A stretch of DNA of 17,464 nt from PLA5 sp040901705 (GTDB taxonomy: Bacteria; Planctomycetota; Planctomycetia; Pirellulales; PLA5), in contig JBBDYI010000253.1 in assembly GCA_040901705.1 (NCBI GenBank), positions 1 through 17,464 of the forward strand, written 5' to 3'. Of this stretch, positions 9,301 to 16,016 are shown in pieces. The translations under genes were made by a program, and so were the position numbers. The notes under the pieces were generated by a model. It made no database searches. It was not told the origin of the DNA and saw nothing but the letters and a program-made list of their open reading frames with translations. The number at the start of each line of letters is the position of its first letter. Position 1 is the stretch's first letter.

Positions 9301-9532
9301 CGCCATGCGACTGTGCGTTTCGCGCGCGGCTACGGACATGGAAATCGATCGCATCGCCGCGCTGCTGGCAAGCGAACAAGCCCACTTCGCCCAAGACGCC
9401 GAAGCGGCCAAAAAACTAACGTCCAGCCGCGGCGGCGGCGTTCCCGCCGGCGTCGAACCGGCGGAATTGGCGGCCTGGACGGTGGTGGCGAACGTGCTGT
9501 TGAATTTGGACGAAGTGGTTACGAAGGGGTAA
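6374..9532 (+). CDS. Exported PSCyt1-DUF1549-DUF1553 protein (planctomycete cytochrome-like)
   Basis: This 1052-residue protein begins with a signal peptide (about 1-35, VLA then DDD). A planctomycete cytochrome-like PSCyt1 domain follows at about 58-152, with the haem-type motif C73-YA-C76-H77 and a possible axial Met in ERMPPP (M127). DUF1549 spans about 188-395 (SAIDRFVLARL ... CCQCHSHKYDPFT). A middle region at about 430-700 includes a beta-rich segment (ALRLETLPDATLPG). DUF1553 spans about 735-1000 (FGRVLVNRLWERLFG, SNTPLQALVTLNDP). The start is well supported by AAGGAG at 6360-6365, eight bases upstream. Such proteins are exported and usually paired with DUF1501 proteins. Their activity is not established, and links to polysaccharide handling are only proposals. 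Here the pair is separated by an MNT-HEPN module that begins six bases after the stop. Confidence 0.93.
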   Translation: MRRDCGMVFVTVVGAVLLAASSISSSISSSPAVLADDDPGNTTANEAAAALPPAAAGTIDYAKDVKPILSKHCYACHGTDKQESGLRLHARTPALAGGDGGVAIKPGDVAASPLLSRVAGIGDDERMPPPDEGDPLSAKEVGVLRAWIEQGAKWPEATDGGAEHTAAKHWAYQAPVQAALPAVRDAAWSRSAIDRFVLARLDQENLRPSADLDRPQLLRRVSLDLVGLPPTIADVEAFVADESPDAFERAVDRLLASPRYGERWAAMWLDLARYADTQGYEKDNRRTIWRYRDWVIDAFNRNLPFDQFTIEQLAGDLLPDATPDQILATAFHRNTMTNTEGGTDDEEFRVAAVVDRVNTTWAVWMATTMGCCQCHSHKYDPFTQREYYQFLAILNQTEDRDNNDESPTMPMPTAAQRRETEQLHAALAEIEAQLNAADPQLQSESDAWATRLQGAIEWKTIALGDIQSKQGATLALQADGSILVGGERPANDVYTLAADGDWSGVTALRLETLPDATLPGQGSGRADDGNFVLSRFSASLRSADAPLAFASAFADFSQGDFAIAEVLASKDVAKSGWAVQPQVKTPHEAVFVLANPLPVDAGRLQVTLEHRYDQPYFTLGRFRLSTTRDAGIREKHALPAAVREALALPRDKRTDAHRAAILAHYRTIAPQTKTLRDEQAAIKKQLAAIEPPGIPILRELPANKQRTTRIMNRGNFLDLGDEVSPGVPATMHSPSGASPANRLDMARWLASAENPLFGRVLVNRLWERLFGVGIVETTEDFGTQGARPSHPELLDWLAVDAAQRTWDVKATLRRIVTSSVYRQTSHVTPELLERDSYNRLLARGPRVRLGAEMIRDQALAIGGLLSAKIHGPSVMPPQPDGVWRVVYSGDQWITPSDEDKYRRGLYTFWRRTSPYPSMVAFDAPSREFCVLRRPKSNTPLQALVTLNDPVYIEAAAALANRVLTESGATTRERITHAMRLCVSRAATDMEIDRIAALLASEQAHFAQDAEAAKKLTSSRGGGVPAGVEPAELAAWTVVANVLLNLDEVVTKG

Positions 9533-9538
9533 TCGGCA

Positions 9539-9841
9539 ATGTCAAATAGTCTGGAATTGCCCATGATCCGCGATGTGCTGCACCGCGAGTTGCCACATCT
9601 CGCCGCCGAATACGGCGTGGCGTCGCTGGCGTTGTTCGGTTCATACGTGCGCGGGGACCAGCGGCCGGACAGCGACCTCGATGTCCTCGTGACGTTTACG
9701 AAGCTTCCCGGCCTGATTCGATTCGTGGAGTTGGAAAGCGAATTGAGCGACTTGCTCGGCGTCCAGGTCGACCTCGTATTGCGCGACGCGCTCAAACCGC
9801 ATATCGCCGAGACCGTATTGGAAAGCGCGATTGCCGTATGA
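9539..9841 (+). CDS. mntA: MNT-domain nucleotidyltransferase, MntA-type antitoxin
   Basis: This 100-residue minimal nucleotidyltransferase has the full signature G34-S35-X10-D46-L-D48 (LFGSYVRGDQRPDSDLDVL) and a likely third acidic residue, D78 (VQVDLV). All catalytic residues therefore appear present. In characterised MntA/HepT pairs the MNT protein neutralises the HEPN toxin by transferring AMP to a tyrosine beside its active site. GAAGGGG at 9523-9529 lies nine bases before the ATG, inside the end of the DUF1553 gene. The stop overlaps the HEPN start by four bases (ATGA), the usual coupling of such pairs. It is too short for an aminoglycoside nucleotidyltransferase. Confidence 0.9.
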   Translation: MSNSLELPMIRDVLHRELPHLAAEYGVASLALFGSYVRGDQRPDSDLDVLVTFTKLPGLIRFVELESELSDLLGVQVDLVLRDALKPHIAETVLESAIAV

Positions 9842-10188
9842 CTTCGCAACGCTCGATTCGCGATCACCTCGACGATATGCTGGAGGCCGCAGCTAAGGCG
9901 ACTGCGTTTATTGGCGCCATGAACCGCGAGGAGTTCCTCAAGGACGATAAAACCGCGTTTGCCGTCGTGAGAGCCTTGGAAATCATCGGCGAAGCCGCCA
10001 AACGCATTCCCCAGCCCATCCGCGATCGGCATCCGAATGTTCCATGGCGGATGATTGCGGGAATGCGCGATAAGCTGATTCACGACTATGTGAGCGTAAA
10101 CTACGAGATCGTTTGGGAGACGATCACGGCGGACATTCCGCCGCTGATTCCTCGGATCGAAGCGGTTCGCGGCGCGGTGGAAACTTGA
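9838..10188 (+). CDS. hepT: HEPN-domain ribonuclease, HepT-type toxin
   Basis: This 116-residue helical protein of the HepT/DUF86 family carries the motif R77-DKLI-H82-D-Y84, that is RX4HXY. In HEPN toxins the Arg and His form the RNase site at the dimer interface. The nearby Tyr is the residue AMPylated by MntA in studied systems. The family segment ALEIIGEAAKRIP (46-58) is also present. The gene begins within the stop of mntA, so the two are translationally coupled, and both key motifs look intact. The next gene (DUF1501) starts 24 bases after the stop. The pair thus appears to be transcribed with the cytochrome-like and DUF1501 genes unless an internal promoter exists. Confidence 0.9.
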   Translation: MTSQRSIRDHLDDMLEAAAKATAFIGAMNREEFLKDDKTAFAVVRALEIIGEAAKRIPQPIRDRHPNVPWRMIAGMRDKLIHDYVSVNYEIVWETITADIPPLIPRIEAVRGAVET

Positions 10189-10212
10189 TGGCACAAGGAG
10201 TGACTTCGAATC

Positions 10213-11658
10213 ATGTATTCGCATAACGCAAGGCTATTCGCCCAAACCCGCCGCTGTTTCCTCCGCGACGCTTCGCTCGGCTTGGGCGGGATCGCGCTTT
10301 CCTCGTTGTTGGCTGGTGAATCAGCCGCCGCTGCGGCGCGAGAGAATCCGCTCGCTCCCAAGGCGCCGCACTTCCCCGCCAAGGCCAAGCACGTCATCTC
10401 GATTCACCTGGCCGGCTCGCCGCCGCAGCAGGAGTTGTTCGATTACAAGCCGAAACTGATCGAACTCAACGGCCAACCTTGCCCGGAGTCGCTCTACAAG
10501 AAGGAGCGGTTCGCCTTCATCAAGGGCGTGCCGAAGATGCTCGGCACGCCGTACAAGTTCGCCCACCACGGCCAGTCGGGCGTCGAAATGTCGGAACTGC
10601 TGCCGAACCTCGCCACGGTGGCCGACGAACTGTGCGTCGTCCGCTCGATGCACACCGACCAGTTCAACCACGCGCCGGCGCAGATTCTGCTCTATACCGG
10701 TTCCGCCCGCCTCGGCCGACCGGGCATGGGCGCGTGGGTCAGCTACGGTCTGGGGACGGAGAATCAAGACTTGCCGGCGTTCGTGGCGCTCGTTTCCGGC
10801 GGCAAGACGCCCGACGGCGGCGCGTCGCTGTGGGGTAGCGGTTTTCTGCCGACCGTGTATCAAGGCGTGCAATGCCGCTCGCAGGGCGATCCTGTTTTAT
10901 ACGTTTCGAATCCCGCAGGCATGTCGGCCGCGGTTCGCCGTCGGTCGCTCGACGCGATTCGCGATTTGAATCAACTGCAACTGGCCGACGTCGGCGATCC
11001 GGAAATCGCCACGCGGATTGCCCAGTATGAGCTTGCCTACCGGATGCAAGAGAGCGTGCCCGAGGCGATGGACATTCGCCGCGAGCCGAAAGACATGCTG
11101 GAAATGTACGGGGCGGAGCCGGGCGCGATGTCGCTGGCCAACAACTGCCTGTTGGCGCGGCGGATGGTCGAGCGGGGCGTGCGGTTCGTGCAGCTTTTCG
11201 ACTGGGGCTGGGACATGCACGGCACCGGACCGGACACCGACCTGATGACGGCCATGCCCAAGAAGTGCGGGCAGATGGACCGTCCTGTGGCCGCGCTGAT
11301 CAAGGATCTCAAGCAGCGTGGGCTGCTCGACGAAACGCTGATCTTGTGGAGCGGCGAATTCGGCCGCACGCCGATGAACGAAGAGCGCAACGGCTCGAAG
11401 CTGTTGGGCCGCGACCATCACCCTCATGCGTTCAGCCTGTTCATCGCCGGCGGCGGCAGCAAAGGCGGCACGACCCACGGAGCAACCGACGAGCTAGGCT
11501 ATCACGCCGCGGAGGACCGCGTCCACGTGCATGACCTGCAAGCCACGATCCTGCACCTGCTCGGCCTGGATCACACCAAGCTGACGTTCAAGTTCGAGGG
11601 CCGGAATTATCGGCTGACGGACGTGCATGGCGAAGTGGTGAAGAATCTGGTGGCGTAG
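10213..11658 (+). CDS. DUF1501 protein, Tat-exported
   Basis: This 481-residue protein begins with a twin-arginine signal: R13-R14-C-F16-L17 followed by a Gly/Ala/Leu-rich hydrophobic stretch ending near residue 42. The DUF1501 body begins at VISIHLAGSPPQQELFDYKPKL and includes LWSGEFGRTPMNE (about 378-390) and GRDHHPHAFSLFIAGGG (about 399-415). DUF1501 proteins are related to the alkaline phosphatase/sulfatase fold, so the Asp/His cluster may bind metal. Substrates are unknown. The signal predicts export in folded form, possibly with cofactor. AAGGAG at 10195-10200 lies 12 bases before the ATG and supports this start. In planctomycetes this gene usually directly follows a DUF1549/DUF1553 gene. 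Here the MNT-HEPN pair lies between them. It converges on the ABC permease gene across a strong hairpin. Confidence 0.93.
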   Translation: MYSHNARLFAQTRRCFLRDASLGLGGIALSSLLAGESAAAAARENPLAPKAPHFPAKAKHVISIHLAGSPPQQELFDYKPKLIELNGQPCPESLYKKERFAFIKGVPKMLGTPYKFAHHGQSGVEMSELLPNLATVADELCVVRSMHTDQFNHAPAQILLYTGSARLGRPGMGAWVSYGLGTENQDLPAFVALVSGGKTPDGGASLWGSGFLPTVYQGVQCRSQGDPVLYVSNPAGMSAAVRRRSLDAIRDLNQLQLADVGDPEIATRIAQYELAYRMQESVPEAMDIRREPKDMLEMYGAEPGAMSLANNCLLARRMVERGVRFVQLFDWGWDMHGTGPDTDLMTAMPKKCGQMDRPVAALIKDLKQRGLLDETLILWSGEFGRTPMNEERNGSKLLGRDHHPHAFSLFIAGGGSKGGTTHGATDELGYHAAEDRVHVHDLQATILHLLGLDHTKLTFKFEGRNYRLTDVHGEVVKNLVA

Positions 11659-11678
11659 CGCGTATTCCCTTCGAATAT

Positions 11679-11752
11679 CTGTAGGAGGCGAATCCTTTCG
11701 CCGACTGAGCCGCTAAGTGAGTCCGTTCGGCGAAAGGATTCGCCTCCTACAG
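11679..11752. repeat. Perfect 26-bp inverted repeat (hairpin element) between convergent genes
   Basis: The left arm (11679-11704, beginning CTGTAGGAGGCGAATCC) is exactly reverse-complemented by the right arm (11727-11752, ending CGCCTCCTACAG). The loop is 22 bases (11705-11726). The element fills most of the 142-base gap between the DUF1501 stop (11658) and the permease stop (11801). A single-stranded copy would fold into a very stable hairpin, so it could terminate transcription from both sides. The length and perfection of the arms also resemble REP- or MITE-like dispersed hairpins. The run TTTT follows the right arm closely on the plus strand. Confidence 0.9.
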
Positions 11753-11800
11753 TTTTGGAGGACGGCGATTCCGGCGGCGGAACATGCCACCGCGCGCCCA

Positions 11801-14212
11801 CTAGAAATCGCGCCGGCTGACGTACCAACAGCCGATGGCCAGCACGACCGACAAGAACGCGACGTTGCTCCAGATCGGCGTGTAGATGTCGAGCTTTTGC
11901 TCGATTGCGCCTGGGCCGTCGCCGCTGCGAACGGTTTCCTTGCCGTACAGAAGGTACTTCGTGAGATTCCCCAGTTCGCCAGGCTTGGGGAAGATCGTAT
12001 ACACCGGCACGATGCCGTACCAATACACCGACTCCACGCCGGAGTATTGGGGCGCGAGCTTCGACGCGATGCGGCGCTCGGCGTCGAAACGCACGACGTG
12101 GTTGTACGCATACGCGGCGGCCAACTCGCCGTCGCCGGTCATGGCGATCGCGGTCACGTCGCCCTGGGCGGATGCGGCGAGCGGTTCGCCCTCCGCATCG
12201 CCGCCGGCGGCGCAGTCGTACCAGAACACGCGCTGGTCGTCGCGCCGCGCGGCGAACGACTTGCCGTCGGGCGCGAGGACGATCTGCTTGATGGCGGTGT
12301 TATCGACCTGCGGATGTTCGGCCAGCAGTTCGAGCTTTTCGTCGCGGACGGCGAACACGAGAATCCGGCCGTCAAACAAACCGAGCACGAGGCGGTCGGC
12401 GACGAACGCCAGGCCTTCGCCGTCGCAGGCGGCCTGCGGCGCGACATCGTATTGGACGCGGACTTCGTATCGCTTGCCGTCGACGAGCCGCAGCACGCGG
12501 AGCCGGCCGGGGTCGTACACGGCGATGTCGGTCGTCGCGTCGTGTGCCGCAGCGGCGGAAGGCATCGCCCAATCGGCGACTTGCGTTTCTTCGACTGCCA
12601 GCGCGACGTTGGCCTCGGTGTTATCGAGTTTTTCGCCGTTGAGCTTTTCACCGTTGAGTTTTGCATCGGCCAGCGGTTTGGCGTCGGTCGGAATTTCGAC
12701 GATTCCACTCGACGCCAGACCGAGCATCTTGCCGTCGGCCCGCACGAGCAGGTGCCGGACGACGCTGGGCAGTCGGCCCAACACGCGCTGTTGCCAACCG
12801 CCGTCGGCGGAACACGAAAGCAGCCAAGGTCCAGTCGTTTTGGATGACTCGATCTCGGTAAGATTTCCGACCGCAAACAGCCGGCCCGTCCGCGGCTCGA
12901 CGACCGGTCCCGCATCGAATCGATTCTCCCACGGCATCGACCGCAACTCGGCATTGCCGGCTGGGACGAATGTATCGATCCACGCGCCGGCATCGGCGTC
13001 CCAGCGGCGAAACGCGCTCTGTCCCATGCCAAAACTGCCGGCGAAGGAGCCGAACAACTGGTCGTCGCTGGCCACCAGTCGCGTCACCTGCCGCGGCATC
13101 ATCACTTGGGCGTCGAAGATTTCCTTGGTCAGCCCAATCGCAAAACAAGCGGCCCAAAACACCAACGCGACAACGACGCTGACGATGGCGTTGCGCCATA
13201 GCACGCCCGCCAGCGCCGAAACGGAGTAAAAAATTGCAAACAGAAACAGCAGCAGCGGAATGCACAACAGAAACTGGTGGTTCCAATAGTCGAGCCGCAG
13301 TCCGGCAATCAAATACAGCCCACCGATGACGTAGGCCGAGATAACCGCGACGAAAGCGCAGCCGCCGGTCACTTTGGCCAGGAACACCAACGAGCGGCTG
13401 ACCGGCTTGCTGAGCAACAGGTCGACGGCGCCGGTCTCGAACGTGCGGGGAACGAACGTCGACGTCACGATCAGCGCCACCATGATGCCGATGCCGCCGA
13501 GGACGTAGTCGGTGAACAGCGACAACGTGCGGGCCAGAAGGTACGCCTTGCCGGCGCCTAGCGATTCGTCCATATACCAACCGGCGTAGCCGAGATACGA
13601 CCTCGTCTCGGCCACGTTGAGAAACCGGCCCAGCGCCGCTTCGATGAGCAGCCGGTTGAGCCGCTCGACTTCTTCATCGTCGAGCGAATCGACGCCCCGC
13701 TCGATCAGCCCGCGGGCTTCGTCGCCGAGTTCGTAATCGGCCCACGCCCGCTGGTCGTACAGCTCGCGGCTGTGAACGGCTTCGTTGAGCGCCGAACGGA
13801 CGTCGCCGGAGCGAGGAAACGGACCAGAGGTTTTTTCAGACGCCGCGGCGGGCGCCGTCGCGGGCACCGTCGCGGGCACTGTCGCGATGGACTTCGCATC
13901 GCTGGAACCACTCTTGTTGTCGTCGTTGCCCTTGTCGCCGTCCGCGGCCGGCGGATCGCCGTGCGATTCGACTTCGACGATGCGCTTTCCCGGACTCGGC
14001 GTGTCCTCGGCGGCCTGACGGTTGATCTCGCGGGTGAGGCCGTCGCGGTCGCGAAAGTCACCCCACTCGAATCGCTTCGGTCCGCGCTCGGCGATCCCAA
14101 CTGGCGCGAGCGCGGCGAGAAACAGCGTCGCGAGCGCGAGCAACACCCACATCGTTTTCGAGGCCAGCGCTTCGTGAAAAGAGTCCTTGACGATCGTCGC
14201 GTAGGCGCGCAT
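11801..14212 (-). CDS. ABC-2 type transporter permease with large beta-propeller-like insert
   Basis: This 803-residue membrane protein has likely helices at about 21-41, 233-255, 283-305, 315-335, 342-362 and 778-797, the six-helix pattern of ABC-2 permeases. The first inter-helix loop (about 42-230) is long and low in complexity. A second soluble region (about 385-770) lies between helices 5 and 6. It contains repeated strand-like segments such as LLVRADGKMLGLAS, IVLAPDGKSFAARRDDQRVFWYDC and AIAMTGDGELAAAYAYNHVVRFD, typical of WD40/quinoprotein-like propellers. Both loops should lie outside the cytoplasm. The permease pairs with the ATPase gene immediately upstream, whose stop shares one base with this ATG (TGATG). 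The substrate is unknown. The signature FVPRTFETGAVDLLLSKPVSR is characteristic of this permease group. Confidence 0.9.
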   Translation of the reverse strand: MRAYATIVKDSFHEALASKTMWVLLALATLFLAALAPVGIAERGPKRFEWGDFRDRDGLTREINRQAAEDTPSPGKRIVEVESHGDPPAADGDKGNDDNKSGSSDAKSIATVPATVPATAPAAASEKTSGPFPRSGDVRSALNEAVHSRELYDQRAWADYELGDEARGLIERGVDSLDDEEVERLNRLLIEAALGRFLNVAETRSYLGYAGWYMDESLGAGKAYLLARTLSLFTDYVLGGIGIMVALIVTSTFVPRTFETGAVDLLLSKPVSRSLVFLAKVTGGCAFVAVISAYVIGGLYLIAGLRLDYWNHQFLLCIPLLLFLFAIFYSVSALAGVLWRNAIVSVVVALVFWAACFAIGLTKEIFDAQVMMPRQVTRLVASDDQLFGSFAGSFGMGQSAFRRWDADAGAWIDTFVPAGNAELRSMPWENRFDAGPVVEPRTGRLFAVGNLTEIESSKTTGPWLLSCSADGGWQQRVLGRLPSVVRHLLVRADGKMLGLASSGIVEIPTDAKPLADAKLNGEKLNGEKLDNTEANVALAVEETQVADWAMPSAAAAHDATTDIAVYDPGRLRVLRLVDGKRYEVRVQYDVAPQAACDGEGLAFVADRLVLGLFDGRILVFAVRDEKLELLAEHPQVDNTAIKQIVLAPDGKSFAARRDDQRVFWYDCAAGGDAEGEPLAASAQGDVTAIAMTGDGELAAAYAYNHVVRFDAERRIASKLAPQYSGVESVYWYGIVPVYTIFPKPGELGNLTKYLLYGKETVRSGDGPGAIEQKLDIYTPIWSNVAFLSVVLAIGCWYVSRRDF
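12630..12659 (-). repeat. 15-bp imperfect tandem duplication in the permease propeller region
   Basis: TTTTCGCCGTTGAGC (12630-12644) is followed directly by a near-identical copy (12645-12659, two mismatches). In frame it encodes two LNGEK units on the minus strand, in a loop between strand-like segments. Confidence 0.85.
13851..13886 (-). repeat. Three 12-bp tandem units in the permease first loop
   Basis: Three consecutive 12-base units (13851, 13863 and 13875), related to GGCACCGTCGCG, differ by one base each. On the minus strand they encode an ATVPATVPATAP-like stretch in the low-complexity loop after the first membrane helix. Slippage expansion is the simplest origin. Confidence 0.85.
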
Positions 14213-15222
14213 CAGATGATCTCCGCTTCGATCGGTTCATCGCCGGCGGCGGGTCGCCGGTCGCGCGGGGCGGCGACGACTTCGAGGAATGCGTCTTCGA
14301 GCGTGCGGCGACGGCCAGTCATGGCGACGATGCTGACGGCGGCGCGGCGTACGTCGTCAATGGCGCGATCGACGGCGGTTTGATCGGCGACGGCGACGGT
14401 CACGTTCGTCTGCGCCGCCGCAGCGCCGACGGCCAGAGGCGCAGCGTCCGAGATTACGTGCCCGGCCAGTACCCGGCGGGCCGCCGCTTCATCGCAGCAG
14501 AGCGTGAATGTGAATTCCGCCTGCGGTCCGCGGGTCAGCTCTTCCATGTTGCCGATGCGGCGGACTTCGCCCTGCGAGAGAATCGCCACGCGGTCGCAGA
14601 CCAACTCGACTTCCTGAAGCAGATGGCTGTTGATGAAGACGGTCTTTCCCTGCGCCTTGAGCTTTTGCAGCAACACGCGCATCTCCTTGCGGCCGACCGG
14701 ATCGACGCCGTCGGTCGGCTCGTCGAGGATCAGCAGATCGGGGTCGTGGAGCATCGCCTGAGCCAGGCCGAGCCGCTGCTGCATGCCTTTGGAATACTTG
14801 CGGACTCCGGTGCGGCCCCACTCGGCCAGTCCCACCAGATCGAGCAGCGCCGGGCCGCGGCGGCGAACCTCGGCCGGCGACATTCCGCTCAAACCGCCGA
14901 AGTAAACCAGCGCCGAGTTGCCCGTATGATGTTGCGGGAAGCGATGTCCTTCGGGCAGATAGCCAACCTGGCGGCGCGCGCGGCGATCGCCCACCTGCCG
15001 GCCGAGCAGCCGGGCGTTGCCGCCGGTGATGCGGGCCAGTCCGAGCAGCAGCTTGATGAGCGTCGTCTTGCCGGCCCCGTTGGGACCGAGCAGACCGAAA
15101 ATCTCGCCGCGGGCAATGGTGAGCGAGACGCCGCGGAGGGCCTCAATCCGCCGCTTGCCGAGAAACCCGTCGCGGTAGGTCTTTCGCAGGTTTTGGGCTT
15201 CGATCGCCGCTTCGGTCGCCAT
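14212..15222 (-). CDS. ABC transporter ATP-binding protein (ABC-2 exporter)
   Basis: This 336-residue nucleotide-binding subunit has Walker A GPNGAGKT (46-53), the Q-loop region VGYLPEG with Pro-Glu, signature KYSKGMQQR (about 142-150), Walker B LLILDEP (163-169), a D-loop and H-loop H200 (INSHLL). The last 110 residues are an accessory domain common in this ATPase group. It energises the permease encoded next on the same strand, with which it overlaps by one base. The start at 15222 was chosen because GGAAG lies six bases upstream and the protein then begins at the conserved strand IEAQNLRKTYRDG. The open frame continues upstream to 15396 without family similarity. KYSKGM in place of LSGGQ is normal for this group. 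Confidence 0.92.
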   Translation of the reverse strand: MATEAAIEAQNLRKTYRDGFLGKRRIEALRGVSLTIARGEIFGLLGPNGAGKTTLIKLLLGLARITGGNARLLGRQVGDRRARRQVGYLPEGHRFPQHHTGNSALVYFGGLSGMSPAEVRRRGPALLDLVGLAEWGRTGVRKYSKGMQQRLGLAQAMLHDPDLLILDEPTDGVDPVGRKEMRVLLQKLKAQGKTVFINSHLLQEVELVCDRVAILSQGEVRRIGNMEELTRGPQAEFTFTLCCDEAAARRVLAGHVISDAAPLAVGAAAAQTNVTVAVADQTAVDRAIDDVRRAAVSIVAMTGRRRTLEDAFLEVVAAPRDRRPAAGDEPIEAEII

Positions 15223-15479
15223 GCCGCGCTTCCGTATGAATAGGGCCGCGTGCTCGTGCCGCTTCGGCCGTTTCGCGGTGCCGCAATGTATCGTGACCGA
15301 TTCGGAGTTCTCGCACAACCGGGGAGATGGCGGGGCGGCAATTGCTTCGTCGAAGCGACGCTGGGCGGCCGTTCTTCTAACCACCGCCCTTGGCACGCGA
15401 CGGCGAAGCGTTCAAAATCGACTGCGTCGCCGATCGCCCTTACTTAACCGCGTCTTCGTTTTCCGCATTTCATCCAATC

Positions 15480-15686
15480 ATGGCCGACGACGAACGCACG
15501 CGACGTTGGGGAGTTATGGCCATCGCCGTTGCGCTAATCGCTTCGGGCGTGCTTCTCGCCGTTGGTGCCTATCAAGGCGGTCCGGATGGCACGCCGGACT
15601 TTCGTCGTGGGCTGATTGTGGCGGCGGCGGTGCTGGCGTTTCTGTCCGTTTGGGGCCTGGCGTTGGGACGGTCGCGGCGTGGATAA
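15480..15686 (+). CDS. Small two-helix membrane protein, unknown function
   Basis: This 68-residue protein has a charged start (MADDERTRRW), a hydrophobic helix at about 12-30, a short polar loop (YQGGPDGTPDFRRG) and a second helix at about 44-62 ending in RSRRG. I do not recognise a family. The frame opens further upstream (15390), but the internal ATG at 15480 gives the cleanest membrane protein. No ribosome site is obvious. It lies between two divergent ABC transporter operons and reads toward the second. A chance open frame is possible, though the two well-bounded helices and charged ends favour a real gene. Confidence 0.6.
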   Translation: MADDERTRRWGVMAIAVALIASGVLLAVGAYQGGPDGTPDFRRGLIVAAAVLAFLSVWGLALGRSRRG

Positions 15687-15736
15687 GCTGCACGTCCGCG
15701 ACGAATCGCGTTCAGACTTCGACGCGGTCGACGAGC

Positions 15737-15753
15737 TATCGGACTAACCGATA
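15737..15753. other. Small palindrome after the 68-residue gene
   Basis: TATCGG (15737-15742) and CCGATA (15748-15753) form a perfect 6-bp stem with a five-base loop, 50 bases after the small gene. It could be an operator or part of a weak terminator. No U-tract follows. Confidence 0.3.
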
Positions 15754-15836
15754 ACTTATCCGCCAACGGTGATGGCTCGGCAGCGCGACGCCGCCTTGCC
15801 GCCGCTGGGCCGCCGCGCGATTCTTGTAGGTTCGCG

Positions 15837-15865
15837 TTGGCCCTCGTATAGTTACCCCGTATAGT
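15837..15865 (+). promoter_or_regulatory. Candidate sigma70-type promoter for the second ABC operon
   Basis: TTGGCC (15837-15842) and TATAGT (15860-15865) are separated by exactly 17 bases, about 150 bases before the ATPase start. The -35 match is partial and the -10 match is good. The local AT-rich stretch is unusual in this GC-rich window. Planctomycete promoter rules are not well defined, so this is tentative. Confidence 0.35.
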
Positions 15866-15867
15866 TA
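15845..15867 (+). repeat. 10-bp direct repeat overlapping the candidate promoter
   Basis: CGTATAGTTA occurs at 15845-15854 and again at 15858-15867, a period of 13 bases, overlapping the proposed -10 element. It may be a duplicated -10 or a regulator half-site pair. Confidence 0.65.
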
Positions 15868-16016
15868 AGTAGGATCGTCTCTGGCAGTAGCGCGATCGCA
15901 CGACGGTGCGAACCACGTCGCGTCGCGGTCCGTATCAATGAGTTGAGGCACTGTGCGCGCTCGTCGCCGCGATTGAGCGGCGCTCTTGCGACCGCGCCAG
16001 GAACTAGCGAGGGGCT

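Larger units (their letters stand above)
15687..16016. other. 330-base intergenic region upstream of the second ABC operon
   Basis: No gene is supported on either strand. The region holds a 6-bp hairpin at 15737-15753, a promoter-like element at 15837-15865 and a 10-bp direct repeat at 15845-15867. It ends in GAGGGG (16009-16014), only two bases before the ATPase ATG. I see no tRNA- or riboswitch-like fold by eye. Confidence 0.6.

Noticed and set aside
9539..9841. Aminoglycoside nucleotidyltransferase resistance gene
   Set aside because: The protein is only 100 residues and is coupled to a HEPN gene, which fits a minimal MntA antitoxin.
9223..10224. 333-residue minus-strand open frame across DUF1553, MNT and HEPN genes
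   Set aside because: It is antisense to three genes with intact family motifs and has no recognisable domain of its own.
11679..11752. CRISPR repeat or insertion-sequence terminal repeats
   Set aside because: There is only one inverted pair with a 22-base loop, no spacer array and no transposase between the arms.
11717..13229. Two long plus-strand open frames (376 and 447 residues)
   Set aside because: They lie antisense to the ABC permease, which has clear membrane helices and a coupled ATPase. Their translations are Arg/Ser/Pro-rich with no recognisable domain, as expected for high-GC shadow frames.
15223..15479. Additional gene in the ABC divergent region
   Set aside because: The open frames here are Arg-rich, lack a ribosome site or domain, and are best explained as upstream extensions of the flanking genes.
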